Source: Pardosa pseudoannulata
Taxonomy: Eukaryota > Arthropoda > Arachnida > Araneae > Lycosidae
NCBI GenBank assembly: GCA_032207245.1
Contig: CM063498.1
Span: 94,375,301 to 94,439,300 of the forward strand
Direction of reading: 5' to 3'
DNA: 64,000 nucleotides
Program-made: the position numbers and the translations under genes
Shown here: positions 25,938 to 39,600 of the stretch, one piece after another
How positions within the stretch are numbered: the first letter of the stretch is position 1
Layout: every line of letters begins with the position of its first letter
Notes under the pieces: model-generated
Databases searched by the model: none
What the model saw: only the letters and a program-made list of their open reading frames with translations
What the model was told of the DNA's origin: nothing

Positions 25938-28900
25938 TGCTTCATAGGATTCTTTACAATTCTGGAAAGTTAAAATATTATACTGATCCCGTCATATGAC
26001 GGGCTATATGCTAGTTCTCTATAATAGCATATTTGTTTCTACACAGGACTATTATATTTATCTGTACTTTAAATATGCATCACACCTAAGAAATTTATAC
26101 AACTACAGTAATATCCTGATTTATGTAAACTTAGAGTTACATGACTGGTTTTTTTTTTACTTCATTTGTTAACATTGACATTTTGAACTTAGGTCAGTTT
26201 ATTTTATTTTTGTCAGATCAAAGTTAATAGTGATCATTCTACAATTTATTGGATTCACATAATCAGAAGTTGCCAATTTCTGAATTCATAGAAAAGTGTG
26301 AGCAAAATGCCATTGAAGTATCTTACACTTCAAACTTAATTTCCCCAGACAAGTATATGACTATTTCAAACATGATGGTCTGTTCAATTGTAAAGAGCTT
26401 AAAAATTTTAAAAAACAGAATTCAACAAAGATTGCATTGTACTTAAAAAACAAAGCATAAAATTATTAACTTTTTGAAGAAATTTTGCATGAATGAAAGA
26501 ATACACTTTGTAAGACAGAATTGTTCAATTTTAAGAAAGTTTTCAATATCGAAATAACTTTTGCATAACTCATTTATTTTTTCAATATTTATTACTGTGT
26601 ATAAAGAACTGCAATTTTATTCGATGTTTTATTTGTAAATTAATGTTTTAGTTAATCTTTCTTACCAATCAATTTGCTTGTTTTTTCCATAGCTTAAGAA
26701 ATGTACTTTGTATCAATATGTTACTGCACACAAAAAAATTTTTTTTGTCTGTTTCCTGGCTCTAAATGGTCAAATTTTGCTAATTCAATATTGAGAAAAA
26801 TGAATATGGTGATGAACGAGTTTTATTAACTCTTGTTTTTTAGATGCACATCAGCCTACTGAAAGCATAAATTTTAAGTAAAAAGTTTTGAAGAAAAAAA
26901 AATTCATTTGTTATAAACATAATACAATAACTCGTTTTTCACTAAACAATGCTCATTTTTCAGCTGTATAAGAATGGAGTGGTCAATTTTAACCAATTTA
27001 TATGGATGTTTCCTTTTAGATTGCTTCTAGTATGTCAAATCCAGAGCATCTCTTGTAATAGTCTAGCAGTAGTTGGTAAGCTTTAGCTTGTCACAACAAT
27101 CCTGATATCTGTGTTCCATTGCAGAGACATCTTGCAAATGACAGCTTATAGTTAACTTCAAAAAGGGCATCAAATAGAAAAAAACAATAATTTGCATGAT
27201 TTGTTAACTCATGCCAAACCATGAATGCAACAGACTTCAATGCTCACTTCTCACTCAGCCACTGTCTGAGTTTCACTGAGCAAAAGTTATCCAAAACATC
27301 TGGAGATGATTTTCTTTACAGCAGAAAAACTCATTTTACTACCACAGATGTAGCGAAAATTGTTGATGGAATCAACACACTTCTGCAGCATTCTGATCCA
27401 AAAGCTGAAAATTGACATTTTTAGTGGTCTATTTGAGTGATTAAATATTTAAAAATTTGAAACAGGATTCTAAAGGAATACAAAAAGTGTCAATCTGAGG
27501 GAAATCCCAGTTATCAAGCATTCAGTTTCCCATAAACCAGCCTTATTGAAATTTTATTGCCCAATCAGATTCTTTATCTTCAAAACAAGACCTAATCAGA
27601 ATATTTCCTGATGATTTTCATGTTTAGCATTATAAAATATTTCAGTAATAACTATTTTTGAGCCTAAAACATTTTTTGCATTGAGTGCTGTATTTTAAAT
27701 AATAAAAATATTATGATCAAATTTAAAAAATCCATATATAAAAATTGTAATGTTATTTACTTTGTATCTTTTAAAGTAGTATTATTAGAAGTACTGACCT
27801 TGAAATTAAAAATGCTTTGGTATTTATTATTTCTAATGAACAATTAGATAGGTTAAGAATAAAAGACAATAAATAATAATATAACATTACAAAAGTAAAG
27901 AAAATAACAATTCAAACATGTAAGTTAATATAATCTTTTATGCAATTTTCTTAAATATTATTTTTTAACTGTCTTCTCTTTCTTTTATATTGTAGAAGTG
28001 ATGAAATGCTGGGTCACCCAGATTTGAACATAGATGTCTCAAAGTTGTCACCTCTTCTGGAAAAGAGTGTTGTAAATAGTCTGGTTAATCAGTTAGTATT
28101 TTTGAAATGTATTATTCCATAAAAGTTTTCACAAAAAAAAAAAACATTATTACATCTTAAAGTATCTGAAGTATTTAAACTGAATGAATACTTCTGTAGT
28201 AATTTTAATCAAATCATTCATAAATATGTCTCACAAATGCAGTCAAATGTTAAAATTGTGTTTTTGTAGGTATCTCTATAATGTGAAAAGAAACTTCAGG
28301 GATTGGATGAAAAATGCTCTTAATACTGATGTAAAGGTAAAAGTCATATCATTATATTATAGAATTTTATTGGTTAGATATATGATACTTTATTTATTTT
28401 CTGCGCAATATTTTAGTTAATATGCTATCAAGATTTTAAACCTTTTTTTTTTTTTAAATTTCTTTTTAATGAGAGATTTATTATGACATTTTTTATTAAC
28501 AAACTAAAATTATTGGAGGAGAGAGAGGTTTTTTTTTTTACATATTATATGATTTAACTTGTTAGTAAACTAATGGGATTTGTTTAAAATATGGGAAAAT
28601 TATTCTAAATACTTCAATTTCATCAATTCAATTCTGTAACTGTTTTGCATCTTCTTACAGATAATATAACTTTAAATTTATTCATTCTTTTAAAGCATGA
28701 ATGTTTTTTTTCTTTTAGGATTGGCATCAGCAAGAACCTCCGGAGGAAGATGAACGAGGTTATTTCCATACACAACTTCCACTTATTATGTATAATATGT
28801 TAGATCAACATGTAAGTAGTTTTTCAAATCTACTTTTCCAAAAGTCATGGATTTTGCACTACTTTGTTTTAACTGCTCTTTTGTAACTGTATGTTTTTAA

Positions 28901-31900
28901 TTTCCAATTACTATATTGTTTATCTATTTAAAAAGTTAATATTCTCTTCTCTGATAGGCACCTTTTTTTTCAGACTTGTTCTTACTATTCCTAATCTTAT
29001 ATTTAATGTAAATGTATTAATGCATAACCTTAGTTTAAGCCAAGAGTGCCATACATTTGAGAGGAAAGAACCAAATTGTTAATGAAACAAGCAAAATATA
29101 GTGATCTTCAGCCTCTGCACAACCATTGCCTATGGCAGCTCTTTGGCATTTGATAATAATAGCTCTTGCTAATATTGTATACCAATGGTCTTCAAACTAT
29201 TTTAGAACCTTTGTCTGGCTAAAAGAATTTTTAGGTATATCTACCCTTAAGTTTGAACATGGAAGAAAAACAATGCAAATTTAATTCTTATTTCTCTTTA
29301 ATGCAATGAATAAAACTGTTTTAAATGAATCTTTCTCAGTTTTCTATTAATGTCATAGCAGCCTGGTTTACTCTCATAGCACCCAGTTTGAGAGTTGAAG
29401 CCATACATTGTGGTATCGGATTGATATTATACAGTGCAGTGTAAAAATATTGATCAAATTGTGTAATAGATGTATATGAAAAATGTGTAGTTGAAAAAAT
29501 AAAATTACTTAGGATGCGCTGTTAACAGTGCATTTTAATTTTTAAATATATGTAAGCCATTGCTTATCAACTTGAAATTACAGTAATTTGAAGTTTCTTA
29601 TGAGAATAGCTGTAGAAATTATAAAATAAATCCAAAATATGTCTTGCATGCATAATAAATGAATAATTTATGAGATATCCCTTATATAATAATAGCCTAA
29701 GTTAATCTGTCCGTCTGTCCTCGAATTTATGAAGCGGTTGGACCTGGAATGGATAGAGGCATATTGGATTCTTGATGAGTTAGGGTTGGCAAAATTCAAA
29801 GCGAGTAAAGTTTATCTTCTCCTAAACTATCGATCTGATTCTAAAATAAATTGGTACAAATATGCTTCATATCTCAACGAAAAATATTGTCGCCTTTAAA
29901 ACGTTCAAAATCCACCCCTTTCCCTTCTTTTCGAGCCTTTAATGCCATTATTTCAAGTCCTATTTTCCCAGGGTTATATATATTTTTTTAAAATAAGAGT
30001 AAGCGATTAAATTTAACAATTTCCCACATAATAAATAGGTAAAAATAACATTTTTTCTAGCATTATGACGTCATTCCTTTAACTATCTCATTTAATCCTT
30101 TTTTATTTGAAATTATTTAAATATTGTCTGCATTATTTTCATACGTTTTATCACTGAACTCCGATATCATGTAAATAATTTTCTTTTATATTTGGCTTAA
30201 ATAATAGATTAGGTACATATGTGATAATTTTAAATTTAATCATTGGTTATTTTTTGTTGCAATATGACTTTTATAACCGGTATTAACAACAAATTCTGTC
30301 TACCTCTAGGGTGTAGTGGAAATGACAGTTTCATTCCTTTACTTCCATTAATTACTGGGGCAAAAAAATTGGGTAGAACTTAACGATAATTTCGACGTAG
30401 CTGAGAAAACTTTGAATTATCTTTCTAAACAAATTCAACGTGATTCTAATCTACATTAACAGTATCGGGAGACTTTAGAGGAGTATGAAGGTAAACAAAT
30501 GATTGAGCGTGTACAGATAATTCTCAGAAAGAAACAAACCATTTTTTTACCTGCCTCGTTGGGTACTTTATAATTCTGGAAAATTAAAAATTTTACTGGA
30601 TCCATCATATGACTGGTTATATGCTAGTATTTGTATAGTTCTCTATTATTTATGCAATATTCAAAATAACAGTAAATGAGATTTAAGTATTTAAATTGTA
30701 TCTGCTTTGGTACTTTACTCCTCAGTTAAAATCTGATTGAAAATAAATAAGCAATAATTTTAAAGTTTTAAAAAAATGAGTGGTAACTTTATAAAATTGT
30801 AAATATTTATTATTTCATGTTTTATATATTTGTAATTTTTTCTATTTTTAGTTACAAGTAGCTCAGACTGTCAATAAAGAACTCGTTCAACGCATGATGC
30901 AACTTAGCTTTGAAGAAGTTCTTGAATTTACTCGTCTTTATGAAGGTGAATCCCAATACTTAATTCATTTATAAAGATTTTGGGGTGCAAGAATTGCAGA
31001 CATTATACATATATATATAGTATTCATCTACATAATATAAAGATTTATATATGTCTGTGTGAAAGAGAGAGAAAAAGTTAGGTAAGCAATAGAGTATTCC
31101 ATGAAAGGAAAAATAAGTTTAAAAAATTCTGGTAAATAATTTACAGATACTGTGTATATTATATTCATATACTATATATTTCTAAATATAAGCCTATCCA
31201 TGTATAAACCGAAAGTGATTTTTCTTCAAAAATTTACCCAAAGTTTAAAACTTGTATATAAGCTGAAATGAAAATGAAAATAAATTATGTATTGTTCAAA
31301 TATGTTGTTAATCAGGTAAAATGCAAGAAATATTTCCCAATCGATTTGCTGTAAAGTAAAATGCTACATCAAGGCTTTTTAAACGTTTTTGTCACTACAT
31401 GCAATTTAAGTACTTATAGGACTGATTGTATCTTGAAACAAATATGTGGTCATCTCTATTAGCACATTTCAACAATGGTGATGATACACAACTTACTTTT
31501 TCATTAATTTCCTGCTGTTTTTTACAATTTCATAATTTATGCCAACTTTTATAGATTACTGCACAGTACTCAATTTGAGAATCGCAGTGCTAGACTGTGC
31601 AGCCAATAATATTTTTACTTAGATGCCAGTGACAATAGTTTCACAACTCAAGTAACCCTATCTGAAGAAAGAACATTTTCATAAATTTAAGCAGTATAAA
31701 CTAAAAAAAAAATTAAAAATTACTATTTTTGATGATTTGTTGATTGTTTCCAGTTTGAATAGAATATACTATTTTAGAAATTTAGCCTATTCACTACAAA
31801 TGTAGTATTGCTATTTTTTGCATAATTATAATGCAGTTAAAATTTATTTTTAAATTATTGTGTGTTTATCACGTAACAATTTTTACAAATTTCATTTATT

Positions 31901-34900
31901 TTTCATCCTAACATATTTTCTTTTCATAATTTTCTGCTTTAAAAAACTTTCATTTATTTTTATCAATTTGGACAATTTTTTGTTAATAACAGCAAAAGAC
32001 CAAAAAGTCCTTTTACTTCATTTGTTCTATGAATCTGCATATCAGCCGATCCCCCACTTTAAGTATATAAAAAGCCCTAAAAATTCTTAGCTTATACTCA
32101 GAAATATATGACATATTGCTAAAAACATTTTTATCTGATATGGCATAGAACTATTTTATCTTCAGTGCAAAGGTTTATTTTATTATTTTATTTTTCTTAG
32201 AATCAATCATATCCTACCGAAGTAAGCATTTTGAAAATAGGAGTATTGTGAAATATTTCACTTCATATATGGTAGGTAAAAAAAGATATTTTTATTAATG
32301 AAATTAAATTTATTTGATAAATAAGTATATCTAATTACTTTAAATTTTGTCTTGGTACTTTTTAGTAGTTAATGTAATGTAATAAATAGGGGAGAGAATT
32401 ATAATTTACATAATTCTGTTATTGTTTTATTTTGGTTGTATTTTAGTATTTCAATGTTTTCATATTTGAACTTTTTAGCCTTAAATTTTTATCCCTGCCT
32501 TAACAATAGAAGTTTGTAGCAACCAGTTTCAAAATTTCATTATTTTCACTAGTACTCAGTATCAGAAAAGCAAAATATTTGCCAGTCATGAATGTGTCAT
32601 TATGTAATAAATGTTATCTTCATTCATCCTGTTAGATAAACAAAATATCTTATTAGCGTTTTAATTTTCAATACTGCATAAAATATTTTTTTTAATGGCC
32701 ATTAATCCTGTGGGATATTTAATATGTGTATTGTTAAAATGAACCAGAAATATATGAAATATTGATTACTGATTTGTGCCAGCAGTTTATGTGCTTATAT
32801 TGTCAAACATTAAAAAAAATTAACTGTCCTATTTAGCATACTTTTAGTATCTAGGTATATGTGAAACATTCAAATATATCACTAAATATCTCAGTTATTT
32901 TTCTCTCTCACTGTACTTAGAAAAAACTTTAAAACAGGGTTGGCATGATTTAAATCAGTTGATTTTTTTGAAAAAATCATTGTTTTTCCTCACTTCTTTT
33001 AAAACCTATATTCCAAAGGCAGGAGAATTGGGAATCAGTCAGCACAGTAACACCAATAAGTAAATAAGTGTAAATAGTTAGCCTGTGCTTTCCAAGAATT
33101 TAGGGTTTGTTATCAGAAAGTATGTAGTAGGGGTAGTACAATGATTATGACTGGTGGAATTCATTTTATGAAATGGGAGGTAAAGAGAGTATTACAGAAC
33201 TTGAAATCCAGTTTGTCTACCAAATGACAACAGCCGTGGCTTCATCTGCTGGAATGGAAAGACAGTTTTCTTCTTTTGGTATTGTTTGTTCTAGCCTTCG
33301 TAACCAATTATAAGAGTGGATAAAGCATCAAAGTTAGTGTTTTTATTGAAACAATTAAATCCATAATTCGGTGCTTAAAAATACTGAAATAATTGGGATT
33401 TGTTTTTTTTAAATAAATAGTGTGCGTTAAAAGAATATTTAATTTGTTCTTTAAATTTACATCTTATTTAGTTTGCACTATCCAATTACAAAATAATGGA
33501 ATGTATTTAGATTAAAATTTATATATTTAATTTTAGGTAATCAGTGTGTAGAATATACTAGATAGATAAGATGTTACTTCTTATAACAAACTATTCTATG
33601 TATACTGCAAAAAACATAAAAACAACAATTAAAATTAGTATTCAGAAAAAAATCAAAGAAATCCAATTTAAATCAAATAAATCTGATTTTTTTTATTTTT
33701 TTAAAAGAATCATGATTTTTTTATCCAACTTTGCTTTAAAAATTTCAAAGACATTTGTGCTTTTTTATTTCATTGAATCTTTTGGATAGCCATTTACTCT
33801 AATAATCATTTATGTTCTTTCTATATATCATTATAGATAGCTACAGCAAATAATTGTCTTCAATTTTGTGAATTTGCTGATAAATTACGACTAAGGTACT
33901 GCAAAGATTTGAATAGCATTTCCAGTTCAGCTGATTCTATATTCTGCAGATCTGTAGAGGCTTTCCTAAAGTTAACACTTGTTGTGTAAGTAAAATTAAC
34001 TAATGCATCCTACATTCTCAATCTTAATAGCATTCTTTTCACAAGCTTTTGTTTATAATTTTTTTTTATTAAGAATATGTATTTTAATATCTAAGTATGG
34101 TTTCCCTGATGTAGTTATGATTATTAATGAATCAATCATTATTAAGTTTAAAAAAACTCTAATAAGAAACAAGCATAAAATTGCATACTGGAATATAGTT
34201 CAACAGGATTTCCTGGGTCTTGCCTCAAATCTTGAGAATTTGATCAGTTTGTACTGAAAGAAAAACAAAATTTCATGAAAGTAAGCTATGAAAGAAATTT
34301 TCAATTTTCTTTTCAACTACAACATAATGGATAAAGGATAGGAAGTTTAGGGATAGGGAAAATATTTATGCTTCTAGAGCCTAACTGTTCAGAGCAGTCA
34401 CAGAGAGTAAAGTCTGGTAGTTTTGTTGAATTCAGATATTTTGAGTTTGGTTTCTCAGAGTTTTATTTCTCAGTTTTCTTAATGTCACAAAATGACTTGT
34501 TTTTGTATACTTCTCTGCAAGAACTATAAGAAACAAGCATTTTGATAAAAAAAACTTCATATGCATGTAAAGCACAATAATTTAGAAAAAGTTAGGAAAG
34601 GATAAAGATATTTGTAAAAAATTAGATTAGCTCTTGGAAAAACAATCTCTTCTGGGTCAAAATGACCTATGCTGCAATCATCACAGAATCATAATTAAGT
34701 GATATTAATCAAAAACCATCCAAAATGTTAGCTCTTTTGGTCTTTAATTTTTTTCTCTAAAAAAGTATGAAAATTATGAATGAAAGGAAGCCATGGAATT
34801 AACTGCTGTTACATCACAACTAAATTATTTCAGAACTCTCAGCTAGATTCTACGTATTTTCAGTTAGATTTTAGGGGAAATTAATTAACCTATATATGTT

Positions 34901-36493
34901 TTGTTATTAACAAGCACTCCAGAATTTTCATTCATGTCTTCTAGTCACCTAGTGAGCAAAACACATTAGTATTTTATTTAAAATCTGTCATTAATTAAAT
35001 GATCAATTCTCATTATTTTTCCTTTAGTTTAAAATGTCTGAGAGAAGAACTTTTTATGGATCTCAGCAGTAATTTAAATGAAGTTATGACCCGAACCTGG
35101 TAAGTTATTGAATTGGCAAAGATATATTTTTGGATTTAATATGATTATTGTGATTGTATAAATGGGATTATTTGCTTTATTATGAGAATTATTAAAGAGC
35201 AGAATATAAATTAAAGTTAAGATTATCATTAGTTTGCTCATTTTTAACTAGTTTGGAACAGTTATAATATATTATATTTTACACATAACTAAAGCTGAAT
35301 AAGTCAAGTTTAATAGGATTAAAACAAGTTTCAAATTATGGAATTATCTAAAATAAAATTGTGTGCTGTTCATTGAAATAACAGAATCTAAGAAGGACTA
35401 GTTAATAATTTATTACCTAACAAGGTGCAATTTATACCTAACAGCTGTGAAAAATATATGGTTACTGTGTTCAAAAAACATGCTAAAAATTAGTTGTCGT
35501 TAAAATAGAAAGGTAGATTGTCTAATTTGCATATATTTCCAAAGATTTTAAATCCTTTTAACATCTGAGGTGTTATATAAATCCACCTTAAATTTTTATT
35601 CATTTGCTGATTGTGGAGAATGAAATAGTTGCTCCCCTGCAAGGGAGAAGAGAGGGGTCAGTGTTTTCATTGTACATGTGCAGTGACCCCCGACTCTCCT
35701 AGTGACTGTTATCGAACCGTACTCTAGTTAGTGTGAGTACACTTTCGTCAACCCCTTTGTAAATATGTGAATAAATGTTTGTTCCATCTCGTTGCGTTAA
35801 ATTATCAGCTCATTACTGTGTCCGGCCCTTTTTTATTGAGTGTATGCAACACTGATATAAATGGAGTACATTTGCAAAATTATGTTTGAAACATTTTTGA
35901 ATGTCCCATATAATATTATATAAAATAAAATTTAATAGTGCAATTTTTCTTATTTGTATTGAAAACAGCAGCTTTTTACTTAATATTTTTTTATTTGCTG
36001 AAATGAAAAGGATTTATTAGATGAAAACTAAACTAATTATATACTAATTAATGCCTTCTGTATTCTCTTGCTGTTGGAAATACAATGAACAGTTGTGGGT
36101 CAAAAATAATTCTGCCCTCTCTTTCTCTAAATAGTACCTGAAGATTTTTTTTAATATCTTTTTTATAAAAATAAACCTGGAGCTACACGTATGAAAATGC
36201 AAAATTTTTGGGCTCAAAGAAATATATATATTGTTTATGAAACTGTTAAGCATAAATGCTAAATAGTCATTCGAAAAAATATTCTTCAAACTATATATAA
36301 GCATGGACTAAACCCATGGTTCTCAAGTTAGGTGATGTTGCACCTTGGGGTACCACAGCAATAATGAAGAAATAATGAGAAATTCATCTAAAAAATTTCT
36401 TTCATTGTGTTAACAGCAAAGGAACAATAAATTTGTAAAGTTTTCTCATTTTTTTCTTTCGTGTTCAAAACTTCTTTATGGGTAGCTGTGCCA

Positions 36494-36540
<47 letters not shown>

Positions 36541-36654
36541 CCTGACAAATGTTCTATGGCAAAAAATTTTAGAATTGTTCATCTAAACCAGGATTCAGCA
36601 AACCATGGCTTATAAGCTGTGTGTAGCTCTTTGCATATGAATTTATATCAATGT

Positions 36655-36688
<34 letters not shown>

Positions 36689-39600
36689 AAGGGATCTCTG
36701 ATATATTTTACTGCCTTGTTTCATTGACATCTTGGCTATTCTCTTTTGTAAGTCTGCTGACTTCTGTGCTAATACAATGAATTTAAAGTGGCCAATTTTA
36801 ATCCTATGTAAATTAAAAATTCCAGTTTTAAAGATAAAAATCTTAGCTATTATAATTAACATTTGTAAAAAATATCCTAGTACAATTGTTTTTTGACATT
36901 TACCAAGCAATGCTATAATTTATCTAGCAAAATGCACCTCCCTGAAGTAGAAAATTTTATATTTTATCTAAATTTAAACTATTTAAAGATATATAAAGCA
37001 TATCTATTACTAGACAATATAAAGCTATAATTATGCATTATTTCAACAGATCTATTTTTAATACCACTTAGTAACATTATTTAACTTGTAATTTCATTTT
37101 CCTCTTTTTTTATATAGGCTCCTATCTGGTACTCAAATTGTAGATACTATCCATGCTACTCTAGATGACTATGGAAGTGATTATACACACCTTCTTTCTG
37201 AAAATTTCAATTTATTAATTAATGATATCATGCACCACATTGCTGTGAGCTATATTAGTTCTGTTCTTCTGAGGTAAGAAATGTGAAAACTTATAAATAT
37301 ATTATTGAAGGATTTGGGTCTACAGTATCATTTGTACTGTATAATGATTAAAAGATTTTAAAAGATAAATTTTAACTCATTAATAGAAAGTTATATGAAA
37401 CATTAAACATAGTATTAGGTACTAGTAAAAACACCAGTATAATACAAACAAAAATATTACAATTTTTTATTTAAGTGCTTGATTTAATCTTTCACTTATG
37501 AATTTAAAAATATTTGTATTATGCTTATCTTTTTAATGAAATGAACATGCCTAAATAAGGTATTTTTATATGAATTTTTTTTGTAAAGTGGTTTTGAAAT
37601 TGCAGCTTAGTGCCTAATAGAATACACATACCCAAGGCCTCAATTTTTCTTCTCTTTTATGCTTAAGTTTTTTTTAATATATGTACAGACATAACACTAA
37701 AACTTGTTACAATGGATTCATGCATGATCAAAATGAGTACTTCTGTTGAAATCGGAACACTAACAGTTTTTGTGATTACAAAACTTTTACTTTGTGCAAA
37801 GAAATAAAAGGTAATGCAATACTCACTTATCAAATTTAGGAAAAACTCACATTCACAACAAAGACTTGAATAATCAGCGAGTTTGAGCAGGAAAATAAGT
37901 GATTCCATCTGGATGACCACAGATCAGTTATGTATGACTGTTTTTTGTTCTTTGGTTAGGACACTTTATTTTCAGTTTTTGTATAATATTTATATCACTA
38001 CTAATTTTTGAAATCTCAGTGGGAAGTGTATGTCCCATTGCAGAATTCATATACTCCTTATTATTTGGTGCTTTATCAGAAAGAACCCTTGAAGCCCATA
38101 ATTTTCATGTTGGGGCCTTAATTTTTGAACACCAATCTAATTGAAATAAACAGGTAAAACTGAAAGCTGTATAGGTACTTGATTAAGTAGCATTGCAAAG
38201 ATATTACATTCTGTGACCCACCACAAACTGAATTTTCAACAAGATATTTTTACTTTGCCTTTTTAACACTTTCTACTGCAGCAGATGTTTTGAGAGTATT
38301 TTACAAAATGATCAAATCCTTAATTCTTTCTGAGTTTTTTCATCTATTAATGGATGATCCACTTTTCAATTGGAAGCCTTTATTAAGCATTACAAAATTA
38401 TGTAGGAAAGGAATTTGCAATGTGCAGACATTGATAGTTTGGGACTGTAAATGCACATGCACTGGTAGTTATGGTTTCTTTTTTCTTAAAAAAAAAAAAC
38501 TTTTAAAAAAGGGTGTTGTTTACTGATTAGGATATTGCTTCACTCTTAGACTGAATTGGCTATTTAGAGATTATCCACAAGAAGAAGGTATTTTAAGAGC
38601 ATTTTAAAAAAGAATCAACTTCCTATGAAATTTTGAAATAAGAAGCGTTATCAAAATTATAGATCTGAATAAGTTTTAATCAGCCATAATTTTCTCTCTC
38701 AGAGAGGTTCTTAAAAGAGTTGAAAGACTTCTTTTTTAACCCTTTCAAAGGCCGTGGGAAGATTACTTCCCACTTACATGATCTAACAAAATACACATAA
38801 GGGAAGCACAAAACCCATTATAATACATTGGCCTTGCTATTATAACTGTGGGAAGACTGATTCCCGCTTCAGTTTTGTGCTGTAATCTATTTTTTGATCA
38901 ATTGAACATAATTAGCACTTCTTATTTGAAGGTTTAAAAACGTTGTGTGGAAAATAAATGGCCTACGAAAGGGTTAAGGAGTTCTTAGAAGCCTTAATTT
39001 TTATTTTCAAATACCTGTATGAACCATGCATTGAAGTTGTCAAAAATCCTAGAATATTATTAAAATCTCAAGAAGGAGTTGTATAAATAATTTTGTTTAC
39101 TTTCTGAAATATTTAGACGCCTAAGCTTTAAAACTTATGAAGAACGCAAGCAAGCTGCTGAAAAAATGTGTGATGAAGGCAAAGGATTCCAACAGTTATT
39201 TCAAAGGACTCCATTTAGTAAAAGAGTAAGTGTGTTCTTATAATATAAGTATGGTTAAATCAATTTTCATTCTAGTTTCCAAAAATGTCCTGAATATAAA
39301 TTTAGGGAGAACTGTAAAAAAATTAAATATCTTAGAATTCTTGTTTAGTTTTTGAAGTCATTACATAGCTGCAATTTCAAATAGTCTGGTATTAGTATTC
39401 CCTTTAAATTTTTTTAACTTTTACTGTAACAGTATTTCTATTATTGTAGTGTTTTAATAATTAAATTTTGATGAAATATTAAGTATCACAATAAAGTTGA
39501 AAGGAAGGTTCAAAAGAAAAAATTTCCTTTGTGGGAAAATGCTTAAGAAAAAAACTTCTTAATAATTTTAAATTTTACATGTATCAAAACCATAAAAATA

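Larger units (their letters stand above)
23894..26014 (+). mobile_element. Helitron-type element, composite (copy 1)
   Basis: The left end is TCCCCTATATAATAATAGCC after an A. The right end is the palindrome CCCGTCATATGACGGG, then CTATATGCTAG before a T. A 5'-TC end, a subterminal hairpin about 10 nt from a CTAG-3' end and insertion between A and T are the Helitron signature. The inner sequence at 25420-25560 aligns with the copy at 29678. An inverted copy of the 3' terminus lies at 24388-24538, and an hAT element sits at 24539-25322. No Rep-helicase coding remnant is present. A tract of about 43 T with a C run precedes the 3' end. Confidence 0.8.

Noticed and set aside
28184..28420. Stand-alone 78-codon gene
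   Set aside because: Contains Sec6 exon 12 (28270-28336) flanked by intron read-through.
36388..36582. Minus-strand frame with a poly-Lys run
   Set aside because: Translation of the long T tract within an hAT miniature element.
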